Assembly (NCBI GenBank): GCA_021817415.1
Contig: JAKAUZ010000013.1
Span: forward strand, 86,302-150,301
Direction of reading: 5' to 3'
DNA length: 64,000 nucleotides
From: Thermoplasmata archaeon
GTDB lineage: Archaea; Thermoplasmatota; Thermoplasmata; Thermoplasmatales; GCA-001856825
Shown: in pieces, positions 53,618-61,916 of the stretch
Position numbering within the stretch: position 1 is the first letter of the stretch
Layout: the number at the start of each line of letters is the position of its first letter
Notes under the pieces: generated by a model
Told to the model about the DNA's origin: nothing
Seen by the model: the letters and a program-made list of their open reading frames with translations, nothing else
Databases searched by the model: none
Made by a program: the position numbers and the translations under genes

Positions 53618-53690
53618 AGCCACCGGGGAGAATTGGACTCCCGACCTGCTGATTACAAGTCAGCCGCTCTGCCAACTGAGCTACGGTGGC
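53618..53690 (-). tRNA. tRNA-Thr (TGT)
   Basis: Minus strand: acceptor GCCACCG/CGGTGGC with U73; anticodon arm GCTGA-CTTGTAA-TCAGC giving anticodon TGT; T arm GGGAG-TCCAATT-CTCCC. The D arm closes. As in tRNA-Ile here, the T loop has C at position 55. No intron, no encoded CCA. Confidence 0.92.
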
Positions 53691-53943
53691 AATTTCGAAA
53701 CCGAGAACATATAATTGTTAATTATAGTTTTCATTTTGTTTCCTGCATCAAATGACTACTCTCCCATTGAGATTGTCCTAACAATAACAACTCTTAATGG
53801 AACAGCCGTACCAAAACCTCTGACAGAGAAGGCAAAGCAATTCAAGATTACGGAAAGTCGTCTGGTCAATTCCGTTAGCTAGATGGCCCACCTACGCTGA
53901 TAAGTGATCCTCAGGATCATCCTCAGCTCCCTCAGCATGGAAG
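53691..53943. other. 253-base spacer between two tRNA genes
   Basis: No gene. Near 53907-53921, TGATCCT-C-AGGATCA is a perfect inverted repeat downstream of the minus-strand tRNA-Ser, perhaps part of its 3' processing or termination; no run of T follows, so I do not call a terminator. Confidence 0.35.
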
Positions 53944-54028
53944 CGCCGGGGGGGAGATTTGAACTCCCGAGCTCTCACGAGCAATAGATCTCGAATCTAT
54001 CGCCTTGGCCGGACTAGGCTACCCCGGC
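53944..54028 (-). tRNA. tRNA-Ser (CGA)
   Basis: Minus strand, 85 bases: acceptor GCCGGGG/CCCCGGC with G73; anticodon arm ATAGA-TTCGAGA-TCTAT giving CGA; a long variable arm (GCTCGTGAGAGC) as in serine tRNAs; T arm GGGAG-TTCAAAT-CTCCC with the usual T55. No intron. Confidence 0.93.
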
Positions 54029-54151
54029 TTAGTTTTAGACCAGTTGAAAAGCAGTTCGTGAATATAATTATTTATGGTGAAGCCAGGAGTACGAGGCAGG
54101 CCTTCAGATTTCAATCGTTCAGTAAGGAGATGATATCAGCGACACACAATG

Positions 54152-54159
54152 TTATTAAT
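54152..54159 (+). promoter_or_regulatory. TATA box of the FAD oxidase gene
   Basis: TTATTAAT, 26 bases before ATG 54182, which it supports as start. Confidence 0.55.
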
Positions 54160-54181
54160 TGTCAAGGAATTCCAATTTCAG

Positions 54182-55297
54182 ATGGAAGAGGCCAACATAG
54201 TTGTCATCGGTGGAGGTGTCATTGGACTTTCAGTAGCTGCCCAGCTTTCAAAAACAAACGAAGGTGTATATGTCCTGGAAAAGAACAGGAGAATAGCACA
54301 GGAATCAAGCAGTCACAATAGCGGCGTTATCCATTCAGGCATACATTATCCACACGGAACACTCAAGGCTGAACTATGTACAAGAGGAAACACCGAGCTG
54401 TACCGGTTGTGCCGAGACCAAAATATTCCATGCAAAAGACTGGGAAAGCTCACGGTCGCAGTATCTGAAGAGGAAATACCGGACCTGGATCGGCTTGTAA
54501 AGAATGGGGAGGAAAATGGAGTAAAGGGCATGAGGATAATTGATAAGCAGGGAATCAAGAAAATGGAACCAAATATTGTGGGTGAAATGGCAATTTATAC
54601 AGAATCCACGGGAATAGTAGAGCCGGATGAGCTTTCAAACTATTTCATGTCTGTTCTAAAGAATAATAATGGGACTGTAGTGACGGATACCGAGGTGACA
54701 GGCATTGAGGATAGAGGCAACATATACCTGCTGAGAGGCTCAAGTGCAGGGAAAAAATTCAATTTTTATTCCAGAACTGTAGTAAACTCAGGTGGCTTAA
54801 ATTCCGACCAGATTGCTTCTTTTGTAGGATTGGATGTGGATAGACTGGGTTACAGGCTCACATATAAAAAAGGGGATTATTACAGAATCAAAGGTGACCC
54901 TCCAGTTAAAATGCTCGTTTATCCTGTCCCCCAGGGAAACTGGCTTGGGATTCACATGACTCCGGATATGGCAGGCTCAGTTAAACTGGGTCCAAATAGC
55001 TATTATGTCGATGAAATAGATTATTCAGTCGAATCAAACAGCGATCAATTTATGGAAGAAGTCAGGAGGTTAATGCCTGCAGTCGCAGGCATAGAAATAC
55101 AACCTGATTCAGCAGGAATAAGGCCAGCTCTGGCTGCCCACGGCAGCTCGTTTCCTGATTTTATAATTAAGCACGAGCGTGAACATGGCCATTATGGATT
55201 CATTAACTTGATAGGAATGGATTCTCCAGGGTTGACCGCATCACCGGCAATAGGAGAGTATGTAGCCCAGATTTACGAAAATGAAATTGATGAATGA
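54182..55297 (+). CDS. LhgO-type FAD-dependent oxidoreductase
   Basis: A 371-aa flavoenzyme of the DAO superfamily. The Rossmann FAD-binding GxGxxG is in NIVVIGGGVIGLSVAAQLSK (about residues 4-23), the E-K-N acid ends the second strand (VYVLEKNRRIAQESSSHNSGVIHSGIHYPHGTLKAELC), and that S-S-H-N-S-G-V-I-H-S-G stretch is characteristic of L-2-hydroxyglutarate oxidases. The C-terminal part has HMTPDMAGSVKLGPNSYYVD and IGMDSPGLTASPAIGEYVAQIY. It oxidises an L-2-hydroxy acid with electrons to a membrane acceptor, possibly the oxidoreductase encoded upstream. The TATA box at 54152-54159 decides the start. Confidence 0.88.
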   Translation: MEEANIVVIGGGVIGLSVAAQLSKTNEGVYVLEKNRRIAQESSSHNSGVIHSGIHYPHGTLKAELCTRGNTELYRLCRDQNIPCKRLGKLTVAVSEEEIPDLDRLVKNGEENGVKGMRIIDKQGIKKMEPNIVGEMAIYTESTGIVEPDELSNYFMSVLKNNNGTVVTDTEVTGIEDRGNIYLLRGSSAGKKFNFYSRTVVNSGGLNSDQIASFVGLDVDRLGYRLTYKKGDYYRIKGDPPVKMLVYPVPQGNWLGIHMTPDMAGSVKLGPNSYYVDEIDYSVESNSDQFMEEVRRLMPAVAGIEIQPDSAGIRPALAAHGSSFPDFIIKHEREHGHYGFINLIGMDSPGLTASPAIGEYVAQIYENEIDE

Positions 55298-55427
55298 AAT
55301 AGCTAAGGAAGCCCATTGACTTGTGAGGTTCCAGCGCAACCCCAGGAGAAGATTCACGCCTGAGTCATGATCCCTATGCGATTCCATATAAGTTTCACGA
55401 AAGTAAATTGCGCTGATCCTTGACGCG

Positions 55428-55886
55428 ATGAACTACTACGACACCAATGAACCTGCGGAGTTCGACTATGACCTAGACACTGAACAGATGCAGAAGTACA
55501 TAACGGTCAGGGGCAAGGAGATGCCTGTGCAGGAAGCGATAATGGAGTTCCTTGACAAATCAGCCATCATAAGGGACAAGAACAACAAGGCTGCGGTGAA
55601 GAAGTTCAGGGAGATGGCAACCGTCAGGAACGGAGATCTCCAGAGGATGCTGAAGAGGGTATCCAACCGGACAATGGGGATCACCGACAGGGACTGGAAC
55701 AGTATGACAGAGGAACAGAGGGATGCAGCGAGGAAGGATTACATTGAGAAACTATCAGGGAAGAATCACAAAGAATTACCTTCAGAAGGGGACTTGGCAA
55801 CTCACAGGGAGAACAATGAAGAGGGGAAAACAGTCGTTCCGGATAATAATGAGAATCAGGAAAGAACCGGGGATGATCCAGGGTGA
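55428..55886 (+). CDS. Acidic hypothetical protein heading a small-protein operon
   Basis: A 152-aa soluble protein, strongly acidic at the N-terminus (YDTNEPAEFDYDLDTEQ), with a helical middle (about 30-110; VQEAIMEFLDKSAIIRDKNNKAAVKKFREMATVRNGDLQRMLKRV) and a charged, low-complexity tail rich in N, E and G. No family is recognised. Helical packing with many basic-acidic pairs suggests a protein-interaction role. Its TGA overlaps the GTG start of the next gene (GTGA). It begins a run of five closely spaced small frames ending at 56502. Confidence 0.7.
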   Translation: MNYYDTNEPAEFDYDLDTEQMQKYITVRGKEMPVQEAIMEFLDKSAIIRDKNNKAAVKKFREMATVRNGDLQRMLKRVSNRTMGITDRDWNSMTEEQRDAARKDYIEKLSGKNHKELPSEGDLATHRENNEEGKTVVPDNNENQERTGDDPG

Positions 55887-56179
55887 AATCCAAGGGGAAG
55901 GGAAAGGGTGCCCACACGTCAACTGAAAAGAAGAATAATGGAAGGATCCATGGGGCAACAAAACGATTTCACCTGAAGCTGAAACATCTCCTGGCAGGTG
56001 TGTCATTTATTTCCCTCTTCACTGCCTTTGAAGTCATGTCCGTTCCCGTTGCAAGTGGAATGATCGTGCTTTTCACTCTGACAAGGAGCGGAGCTGCGGC
56101 AGTCTGGTTTCTCACAGCCTTGTTCACAGGAAGTTTCGCATACGAGCTACACCATAGGGAAGAAAAGGTTAAAGTATAG
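55883..56179 (+). CDS. Small two-helix membrane protein
   Basis: A 98-aa protein: a basic, lysine/glycine-rich N-terminus (residues 1-35), then two membrane helices (about 37-55 and 65-85) and a charged tail ending in HHREEKVKV. It starts with GTG overlapping the previous stop, so translation is coupled. Unknown function; basic tails of this kind face the cytoplasm, which orients both ends inside. Confidence 0.65.
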   Translation: MKSKGKGKGAHTSTEKKNNGRIHGATKRFHLKLKHLLAGVSFISLFTAFEVMSVPVASGMIVLFTLTRSGAAAVWFLTALFTGSFAYELHHREEKVKV

Positions 56180-56193
56180 AGGTTGATTACTAA

Positions 56194-56316
56194 ATGGCAA
56201 TGTACCAGAATGCAGGAAAGAAATACAGAAGCATAGACGTCCAGGATGTCATTGCACTTACTGCGATGGTAGGCTCGCTCTTGGGCATTCTCTGGGTCAC
56301 TGGAATTTTGAGATGA
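56194..56316 (+). CDS. Single-helix membrane peptide, 40 aa
   Basis: A frame reading MAMYQNAGKKYRSIDVQDVI followed by a membrane helix (ALTAMVGSLLGILWVTGILR). It starts 14 bases after the previous stop with GAGG about eleven bases upstream. Codon use resembles that of neighbours. Such short single-span proteins often are subunits of membrane complexes. Confidence 0.55.
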   Translation: MAMYQNAGKKYRSIDVQDVIALTAMVGSLLGILWVTGILR

Positions 56317-56357
56317 GGCTGGCAAATGAGCTAGAGGACAAACTAAAGACTCATTAA
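56313..56357 (+). CDS. Possible 14-aa peptide gene
   Basis: ATG overlaps the previous TGA (ATGA), giving MRLANELEDKLKTH and a TAA. The overlap equals that of real coupled genes here, and the sequence is an amphipathic helix, but chance cannot be excluded at this length. Confidence 0.25.
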   Translation: MRLANELEDKLKTH

Positions 56358-56373
56358 AAGAGATGGTACGGAA

Positions 56374-56502
56374 ATGCGTATTGGTATGTTTGATTCCAAG
56401 AGGCAGCTCGACTACTGGGACAGGAGGATAATGAGGGACGATATCCTGATAACCATATTTGTAGCTGTTCTTATAGTCATAATTGCGTCATTTTTCATCT
56501 GA
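56374..56502 (+). CDS. Single-helix membrane peptide, 42 aa
   Basis: MRIGMFDSKRQLDYWDRRIM then DDILITIFVAVLIVIIASFFI, a clear membrane helix preceded by a basic-aromatic segment. Topology is probably N-in. It ends the run of small genes. No family is recognised. Confidence 0.55.
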   Translation: MRIGMFDSKRQLDYWDRRIMRDDILITIFVAVLIVIIASFFI

Positions 56503-56799
56503 GGTACCCTGCAGAGTCTTTAGGGACAGGAATCAACGATAGAGGCTACTGAGGCCATATCCCAGGCGGTTATCGCTATCATCTTGATTGGATTTATCCC
56601 CCTGATTCAATGAAGGCCTGATTTTAATTTCAAATTGAGCAATTATAAAATTATTTGAGAATAGGATTAAGGCATCTTACCTGGAATCATCTCTATGTTT
56701 TATGTTTGACATCCTGAACTATTAAAAATCAATTAGGTTTTTACAGTATCACAATATCAAAAAATACTAATACTGCAGAAAAATCAATGCAGCCAAGAG
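56503..56799. other. 297-base intergenic region
   Basis: Contains a stretch at 56532-56612 that reads as a hydrophobic peptide ending SQAVIAIILIGFIPLIQ and TGA, but it lacks a start codon. AT-rich promoter-like sequence before 56800. Nothing else is supported. Confidence 0.35.
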
Positions 56800-57114
56800 A
56801 TGACCAATTCAATGAAATCCGGAAATGAAAAACCTGTATTAGCGATAGTCGATATTTTTGTGGACACCATGAAATTGGAAGAGGTAACCCATGATCTCTG
56901 TCTAATCGACGCTGTCCAGGAGGTTTACGAAGTGACTGGAGAATTTGACATAGCTACTGTTGTTAGCTCCAGAAGCATAGAAGAATTCCGTGATACACTG
57001 AAGAACAAGATTATGAAAATTCCCGGTGTAAAAAGCGTAGTCAGCTCTATAGTTCTGAGCGCTGACAAAGGTCCGCGAGCCAGACCTTCTTCCCCGGAAA
57101 ACAGGGAACGATAG
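56800..57114 (+). CDS. Stand-alone RAM-domain (Lrp/AsnC effector) protein
   Basis: A 104-aa protein consisting of a single RAM/AsnC effector domain: AIVDIFVDTMKLEEVTHDLCLIDAVQEVYEVTGEFDIATVVSSRSIEEFRDTLKNKIMKIPGVKSVVSSIVL has the alternating strand-helix layout and the V-T-G-x-(F/Y)-D turn of Lrp-family ligand domains. It lacks the DNA-binding helix-turn-helix. Such stand-alone RAM proteins can bind amino acids or dock on full-length Lrp regulators. It stands alone, 213 bases upstream of kdpA in the same direction, so it may regulate potassium uptake indirectly. Confidence 0.85.
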   Translation: MTNSMKSGNEKPVLAIVDIFVDTMKLEEVTHDLCLIDAVQEVYEVTGEFDIATVVSSRSIEEFRDTLKNKIMKIPGVKSVVSSIVLSADKGPRARPSSPENRER

Positions 57115-57327
57115 GTTAGGATATATTTAGGGTCATTTTGGTTAAGGAACTGATTATGGGGTTAATAATATGAACAGTCTTTGCAATAAAAATCATATAC
57201 AATATATTAATATAAATATTCAAAATCGCTTTGCATATAATAAAGACGGTTTTAACCGCTGGAGAGATTTAAATCCAGAAAACGGCCCAATAATTACATG
57301 CTTCGGGAAGAATAAGGGTAGGCCATC
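57115..57327. promoter_or_regulatory. AT-rich region upstream of kdpABC
   Basis: Around 57190-57242 the sequence is nearly pure A/T (ATATATTAATATAAATATT), with several TATA-like elements. This is likely the kdp promoter and perhaps a regulator site; no single element can be chosen. Confidence 0.4.
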
Positions 57328-58989
57328 ATGATAGGGACAGGTTATCTCCTCATCACTGCTCTAGTCTGGGCAACGATAATAGCCCTCTCCTGGGGACTCT
57401 CAAAATACTTGAAAAAGGTCTATAAAAACGAGAAGACTTTTCTCGATAAACTCCTCAATCCATTTGAGAACGTGATCTATCGTATACTTGGAATAGACCG
57501 CGACAAAGGCATGGACTGGAAGGAGTACTTTCTCAGCCTTTTTATGTTCAGTGTTTTTACTGTTGCGATATCATTTATTGTCCTTACTTTCCAGGGAATG
57601 CTCCCCCTAAACCCAATGAAATTCCATGGGATGAGCTGGTCGCTGGCGTTCAACACTGCAATGTCCATCTCATCCAACACGAATCTCCAGCATTATAATG
57701 GGGGGTCCACATTATCATACCTCGGGCAGATGGTAGGGATCCAGTTCTTGCAGTTTACCTCTGCAGCATCTGGCATTGCGGTGGCTGTGGCAATATTTAG
57801 AGGTTTTGCAGGTAAAAGAGGTGGAGACAGGAATCTAGGGAATTTTTATACCGACATGGTGAGGACCATGACAAGGGTACTTCTTCCACTGACGCTTCTT
57901 CTATCCTTAATTCTTATAGGGCTTGGAGTACCACAGTCCCTTTCAGGTTATAGTCTTGTAAGGACCCTCTCAGGGAGTTTTGAACTCATTAAAGTAGGCC
58001 CAGTTTCTTCTCTTGTATCCATAATGCAACTTGGAACAAACGGGGGCGGGTATTATGGGGCGAATTCTGCCTATCCGTTTCAAAACCCCAATCCCCTAAC
58101 CAATTACATTGAGCTTGGGGCCATGATGCTGATTCCCACTTCAATGCTTTTCCTTTTCGGGCTGATGCTTGATAAGAAGGGCGAAGGCAGGACTATTCTC
58201 ATTGCTTCTTACGGCCTTTATGCCATTGATCTTGCAATTGCACTGATCCCCAATACTGGGCTGGGCCCTGGAATGGAGACAAGGTTCGGTGGTTTCTCCC
58301 CAGTCTTATACACAGTAACTACGACTGCCTTTACAACAGGTTCCGTAAACACAGCCCTTGCAGCAATGCACCCACTCGTGATACTGGCTGCCTTCTTGGG
58401 AATGATGATACAGGCAACTCCGGGGGGAGCAGGAGTTGGTGCCATGTACATGCTTATGTACGTGATGATAACAGTGTTCATTGTTGGACTTATGGCAGGT
58501 AGGACTCCAGAATATCTTGGAGCGAAGATCAGTGCAAAAGATGTTGAACTTGCAATTGTCGCATTCTTATCCCATCCAATAATCATCCTTGTCCCAACAG
58601 TCCTTGCCTATGCACTTGGTGCGGTACATGCTATAGGCCTCGGTAACGGACCTGTTGGGTTCACAGAGATACTCTATGAATACACTTCAGCCGCGGCAAA
58701 CAACGGCTCAGATTTCCTCGGGTCGAGCGGAAACACCGTGTTTTTCAATGTTTCCACCGGTATAGTGATGTGGGCCGGCAGATTCATACCAATATTAATA
58801 ATGCTCGCCATTTCGGGGAGGATGTATGACAAGAAGAGGAGCCCAGAAGTAGCTCTTAGGACGGACGATCTTATCTTCCCTGCAATACTCATTTTCAGCA
58901 TCATTATACTCGCCGTACTGACTTTTTTCCCATTCCTTGCAGTGGGGCCAATTCTTATGCATCTGGAAGGGATAGGGAATGCCCTTTAG
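57328..58989 (+). CDS. kdpA: Potassium-transporting ATPase subunit A
   Basis: A 553-aa membrane subunit with about ten helices that forms the selectivity filter for K+. The four filter loops are visible: SISSNTNLQHYNG (about residues 111-123), GTNGGGYYGANSAYPFQNPNP (about 236-256), TTTAFTTGSVNTALAA and AAANNGSDFLGSS (about 450-462). It belongs to the KdpFABC P-type pump, made under potassium limitation. The 3' end overlaps kdpB by 11 bases. No KdpF-like peptide with its own start codon is found before kdpA. No KdpD or KdpE is in the window. Confidence 0.95.
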   Translation: MIGTGYLLITALVWATIIALSWGLSKYLKKVYKNEKTFLDKLLNPFENVIYRILGIDRDKGMDWKEYFLSLFMFSVFTVAISFIVLTFQGMLPLNPMKFHGMSWSLAFNTAMSISSNTNLQHYNGGSTLSYLGQMVGIQFLQFTSAASGIAVAVAIFRGFAGKRGGDRNLGNFYTDMVRTMTRVLLPLTLLLSLILIGLGVPQSLSGYSLVRTLSGSFELIKVGPVSSLVSIMQLGTNGGGYYGANSAYPFQNPNPLTNYIELGAMMLIPTSMLFLFGLMLDKKGEGRTILIASYGLYAIDLAIALIPNTGLGPGMETRFGGFSPVLYTVTTTAFTTGSVNTALAAMHPLVILAAFLGMMIQATPGGAGVGAMYMLMYVMITVFIVGLMAGRTPEYLGAKISAKDVELAIVAFLSHPIIILVPTVLAYALGAVHAIGLGNGPVGFTEILYEYTSAAANNGSDFLGSSGNTVFFNVSTGIVMWAGRFIPILIMLAISGRMYDKKRSPEVALRTDDLIFPAILIFSIIILAVLTFFPFLAVGPILMHLEGIGNAL

Positions 58990-61141
58990 GTGGAGCGGGA
59001 ATCAGGAAGTGTACTCCAGACCTGAAACTAATGAAGATAGGATCAGCTGGCCGCATGTGTTAAGGGATTCACTCGCAAGAATGAATCCACTGAGACTCAT
59101 AGAAAACCCTGTAATGTTTGTAGTTGAACTTTCCTTCCTGGTGGTCTTGCTCATGACCATAGCACCAGGGGCTTTCCCCGGTTTGGCACACAGGTCTGAC
59201 AGAGTCTTCTATGCGTATGTAACTGCCATACTTTTCGTAACTGTATGGTTCAGTACAATCTCCGATTCATTTGCAGAGGCAAGGTCCAGGGCATCAGCAG
59301 CCAGCCTGAAGAAACTGGAAAAAGAAGGGATTGCCAAGAGGATACACGTGAACGAAGATGGAAAAAGGACAATTGAGCCTGTTAAGTCCTCTGAGCTGAG
59401 AAAAGGGGACATTATCCTCATCGAGAAAGGGGACATGGTCCCAATTGATGCTGAAGTCCTGGAGGGAATAGCAATGCTGGATGAGTCCCTCCTTACGGGA
59501 GAGTCTGCGGGAGTTAAGAAGTCCAAGGGAGACACCATCATTGGGGGGTCAACGGTCGTGAGCGACTCCATCGTTGCAGTTGTCAATGCAAATCCTGACG
59601 AGACCTACATAAGCAAGCTTGTAAAGATGGTAGAATCATCTGAAAGGCCAAAGACGCCAAATGAGGCTGCTCTATCAATACTGCTGCTCGGACTGACCGG
59701 TGTTTTTACAATAATTCTGGTGGCACTGATTGCACTCTCGCTGCTGCTCAACCTTGGCGCTGATCTATCTATTCTCATCGCTCTGTACGTATGCTTACTG
59801 CCAACCACAATTGGAGCACTTCTACCAGCCATAGGTATATCCGGAATAACCCGGATGTCAAGGAATAAAATAATAGCTAAATCCGGAAAAGCCATAGAGA
59901 CAGCAGGGGATGCAGACGTAATACTCCTTGACAAGACTGGAACAATAACCGTCGGGAACCGGCGTGCGCATCAGTTTATCCCCCTGGGAAACCACACCGA
60001 AAGGGAACTAGCTGACGCCTCGTTCCTCTCATCTTGGAATGACGATACTCCAGAAGGAAGGAGCATAGTGGAACTCGCTTTCTCAAAAAAGTTCATTCCA
60101 AAGGAGTATGATGCACTGAGGGAAGGTGTTTATAAGGAATTCAGTGCAGTAACAAGAAGTAGTGAAATAACCCTTGTTGACTCCGACGACTTCACATTGC
60201 CAAAGGGTGGAAAGGGAATATTCCAGAGGCACAGGTTCAGGAAGAAGTTCGTGCTCGAGACCCGTCTAACAGATGAGACAATAATACAGAAGGGCGCCCC
60301 CGATGTCATAAAGGAAGTTGCTAAATCTATTCCCGACAATTTTGATGAGACAGTGACAAGAATTACCTCAGAAGGCGGGACTCCCATTGCAGTATCCGTG
60401 AACGGTGACATAATTGGGCTCATATACTTCAAGGATTTGATAAAACACGGAATCAGGGATAGAATACTCGGCCTCAGGAAGATGGGAATCAGGCCGGTGA
60501 TGATCACAGGAGACCATCCTCTTACTGCGAGAAGCATAGCGGGTGAGGTAGGAATCGAAGAATTTGTCGCACAGGCAAAACCTGAGACCAAGTACCAGAA
60601 GGTAAAGGAAGAACAGGCTGAGAACAGGGTTGTTGCAATGATTGGGGACGGCACAAATGACGCCCCGGCCCTTGCCGCAGCGGATATCGGCCTTGCAATG
60701 GCATCAGGAACCTTGGCTGCGAAGGATGCAGCAAATATGGTAGACCTTGAATCAAACCCGTCAAAGGTCATCGATGTGGTCATGCTGGGAAAGCAGCTCC
60801 TGATGACAAGAGGTGCTGTCACGACATTCAGCATCACCAACGATGTCGCCAAGTACTTTGCAATAGTGCCCGTAATGTTTGTGAGCATCCCTGCACTTGA
60901 TGCCTTGAACATCCTCAGATTGACACCTCATATTGCTGTGCTCTCAGCCCTGATATACAATGCTGTGGTGATCCCAGCACTTATACCAATAGCGCTGCGT
61001 GGAACAAAGTTCAGACCGCAGAGCACGCTCAAGATATTCCTCAAGAACCTATTTGTTTACGGAGTTGGCGGAGTTTTGCTGCCATTTGCTGCTATCAAGC
61101 TGATAGCTATATTGTTAGTAATTATGGGGGGAGTAATATGA
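58979..61141 (+). CDS. kdpB: Potassium-transporting ATPase subunit B
   Basis: A 720-aa P-type ATPase. Phosphorylated aspartate D318 is in LLDKTGTITVG; the actuator loop LLTGESAGVKKS is present; PVMITGDHPLTA and the hinge GDGTNDAPALAAADIGLAM complete the catalytic set. The serine of TGES is the site through which bacterial KdpB is inhibited by phosphorylation, and it is conserved here. It powers K+ import through KdpA. It overlaps kdpA by 11 bases and kdpC by four (ATGA). Confidence 0.96.
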   Translation: MPFRWSGNQEVYSRPETNEDRISWPHVLRDSLARMNPLRLIENPVMFVVELSFLVVLLMTIAPGAFPGLAHRSDRVFYAYVTAILFVTVWFSTISDSFAEARSRASAASLKKLEKEGIAKRIHVNEDGKRTIEPVKSSELRKGDIILIEKGDMVPIDAEVLEGIAMLDESLLTGESAGVKKSKGDTIIGGSTVVSDSIVAVVNANPDETYISKLVKMVESSERPKTPNEAALSILLLGLTGVFTIILVALIALSLLLNLGADLSILIALYVCLLPTTIGALLPAIGISGITRMSRNKIIAKSGKAIETAGDADVILLDKTGTITVGNRRAHQFIPLGNHTERELADASFLSSWNDDTPEGRSIVELAFSKKFIPKEYDALREGVYKEFSAVTRSSEITLVDSDDFTLPKGGKGIFQRHRFRKKFVLETRLTDETIIQKGAPDVIKEVAKSIPDNFDETVTRITSEGGTPIAVSVNGDIIGLIYFKDLIKHGIRDRILGLRKMGIRPVMITGDHPLTARSIAGEVGIEEFVAQAKPETKYQKVKEEQAENRVVAMIGDGTNDAPALAAADIGLAMASGTLAAKDAANMVDLESNPSKVIDVVMLGKQLLMTRGAVTTFSITNDVAKYFAIVPVMFVSIPALDALNILRLTPHIAVLSALIYNAVVIPALIPIALRGTKFRPQSTLKIFLKNLFVYGVGGVLLPFAAIKLIAILLVIMGGVI

Positions 61142-61608
61142 AAGGAAGAAAACTTATCTCTGGCACACTGAGACTGGCTCTGATCTTCGCTGTGATCTGC
61201 GGGGTGGTGTATCCTGTTGTGGTAACCGGTATAGGGCAGGCCTTATTCCCTTACCAGGCAAACGGCGATTTAGCTCAACTGGGAAATGCTACTGTTGGAT
61301 CATACCTCATTGGACAGTCCGTCAACAATTCTCCCTACCTATTCCACGTGAGGAATGATTCTGCTTCAGGTGTGGACCCGGATATTACAGTTGCAAGTGC
61401 TCTTGCACAGGCGCTGGTAATACACAACACAACAAATATATCCATAGCGTACCTGGATGGGCTAATCCATAATAATACCCAATATTCAATGTTCTTTTTC
61501 GGAACGGCTTTCGTGAATGCACTGAGCCTGAATATCCAGATCATAGACCATTTCCACAATAGCATTGCAGTGTACGCGAAAATATATAATATGCTGAATG
61601 ACCATTAA
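61138..61608 (+). CDS. kdpC: Potassium-transporting ATPase subunit C
   Basis: A 156-aa accessory subunit with one N-terminal membrane helix (about residues 11-30, LRLALIFAVICGVVYPVVVTG) and an outer domain. The typical GSYLIGQ (about 61-67) and NDSASGVDPDITVASALAQA (about 80-99) motifs are present, but the C-terminal half is shorter and more divergent than in bacteria. It assists ATP affinity and K+ binding. It is the last intact gene before a decayed mobile region. Confidence 0.88.
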   Translation: MKGRKLISGTLRLALIFAVICGVVYPVVVTGIGQALFPYQANGDLAQLGNATVGSYLIGQSVNNSPYLFHVRNDSASGVDPDITVASALAQALVIHNTTNISIAYLDGLIHNNTQYSMFFFGTAFVNALSLNIQIIDHFHNSIAVYAKIYNMLNDH

Positions 61609-61916
61609 TCAGGCATTGCAGAACTATCAACACAAATTTTATGGTAGCATGAAACAAGTAATACTGTCGCTCCAATCCTTTCACCGACCACCCTGATGAA
61701 CATCCTTGTTCTTATGATGTGCTTTCTGTTTGATTCATAATAGAGGACTTCTCCTATGTTGATTTCTTCCTTGTTATCTTTATGATCACCCACCTATTTG
61801 CTTTTTCTGGAAACTTTGTATGCTCTTCTATTTACCGCTTTGCGGTATTCTGACTTCCATTTACAGGGATGGCAGGATGCTAGTCTATCTCGAGCTGCAG
61901 TGCAGCATAAGAACCT
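61609..61916. other. Non-coding flank of the IS110-like element
   Basis: Contains a perfect stem-loop TACCGC-TTT-GCGGTA at 61833-61847 and, next to the transposase 3' end, GCTGCAGTGCAGC (61894-61906). The latter shares AGCTGCAG with the stem on the other side of the transposase (62913-62920). Probably one end of the element; its exact limit cannot be set. Confidence 0.4.

Noticed and set aside
53907-53921. Terminator at the perfect inverted repeat downstream of tRNA-Ser
   Set aside because: No T-run follows and archaeal termination does not need a hairpin; kept only as a note.
56532-56612. KdpF-like hydrophobic peptide upstream of kdpA
   Set aside because: The frame has no ATG, GTG or TTG before the hydrophobic part and lies before the RAM gene, not before kdpA.
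60130-60912. 260-codon frame opposite kdpB
   Set aside because: Antisense shadow of conserved P-type ATPase sequence with no domain of its own.
61605-61793. 62-codon minus-strand frame beside kdpC
   Set aside because: GTG start directly after a stop, no recognised motif; lies in the flank of the IS110-like element.
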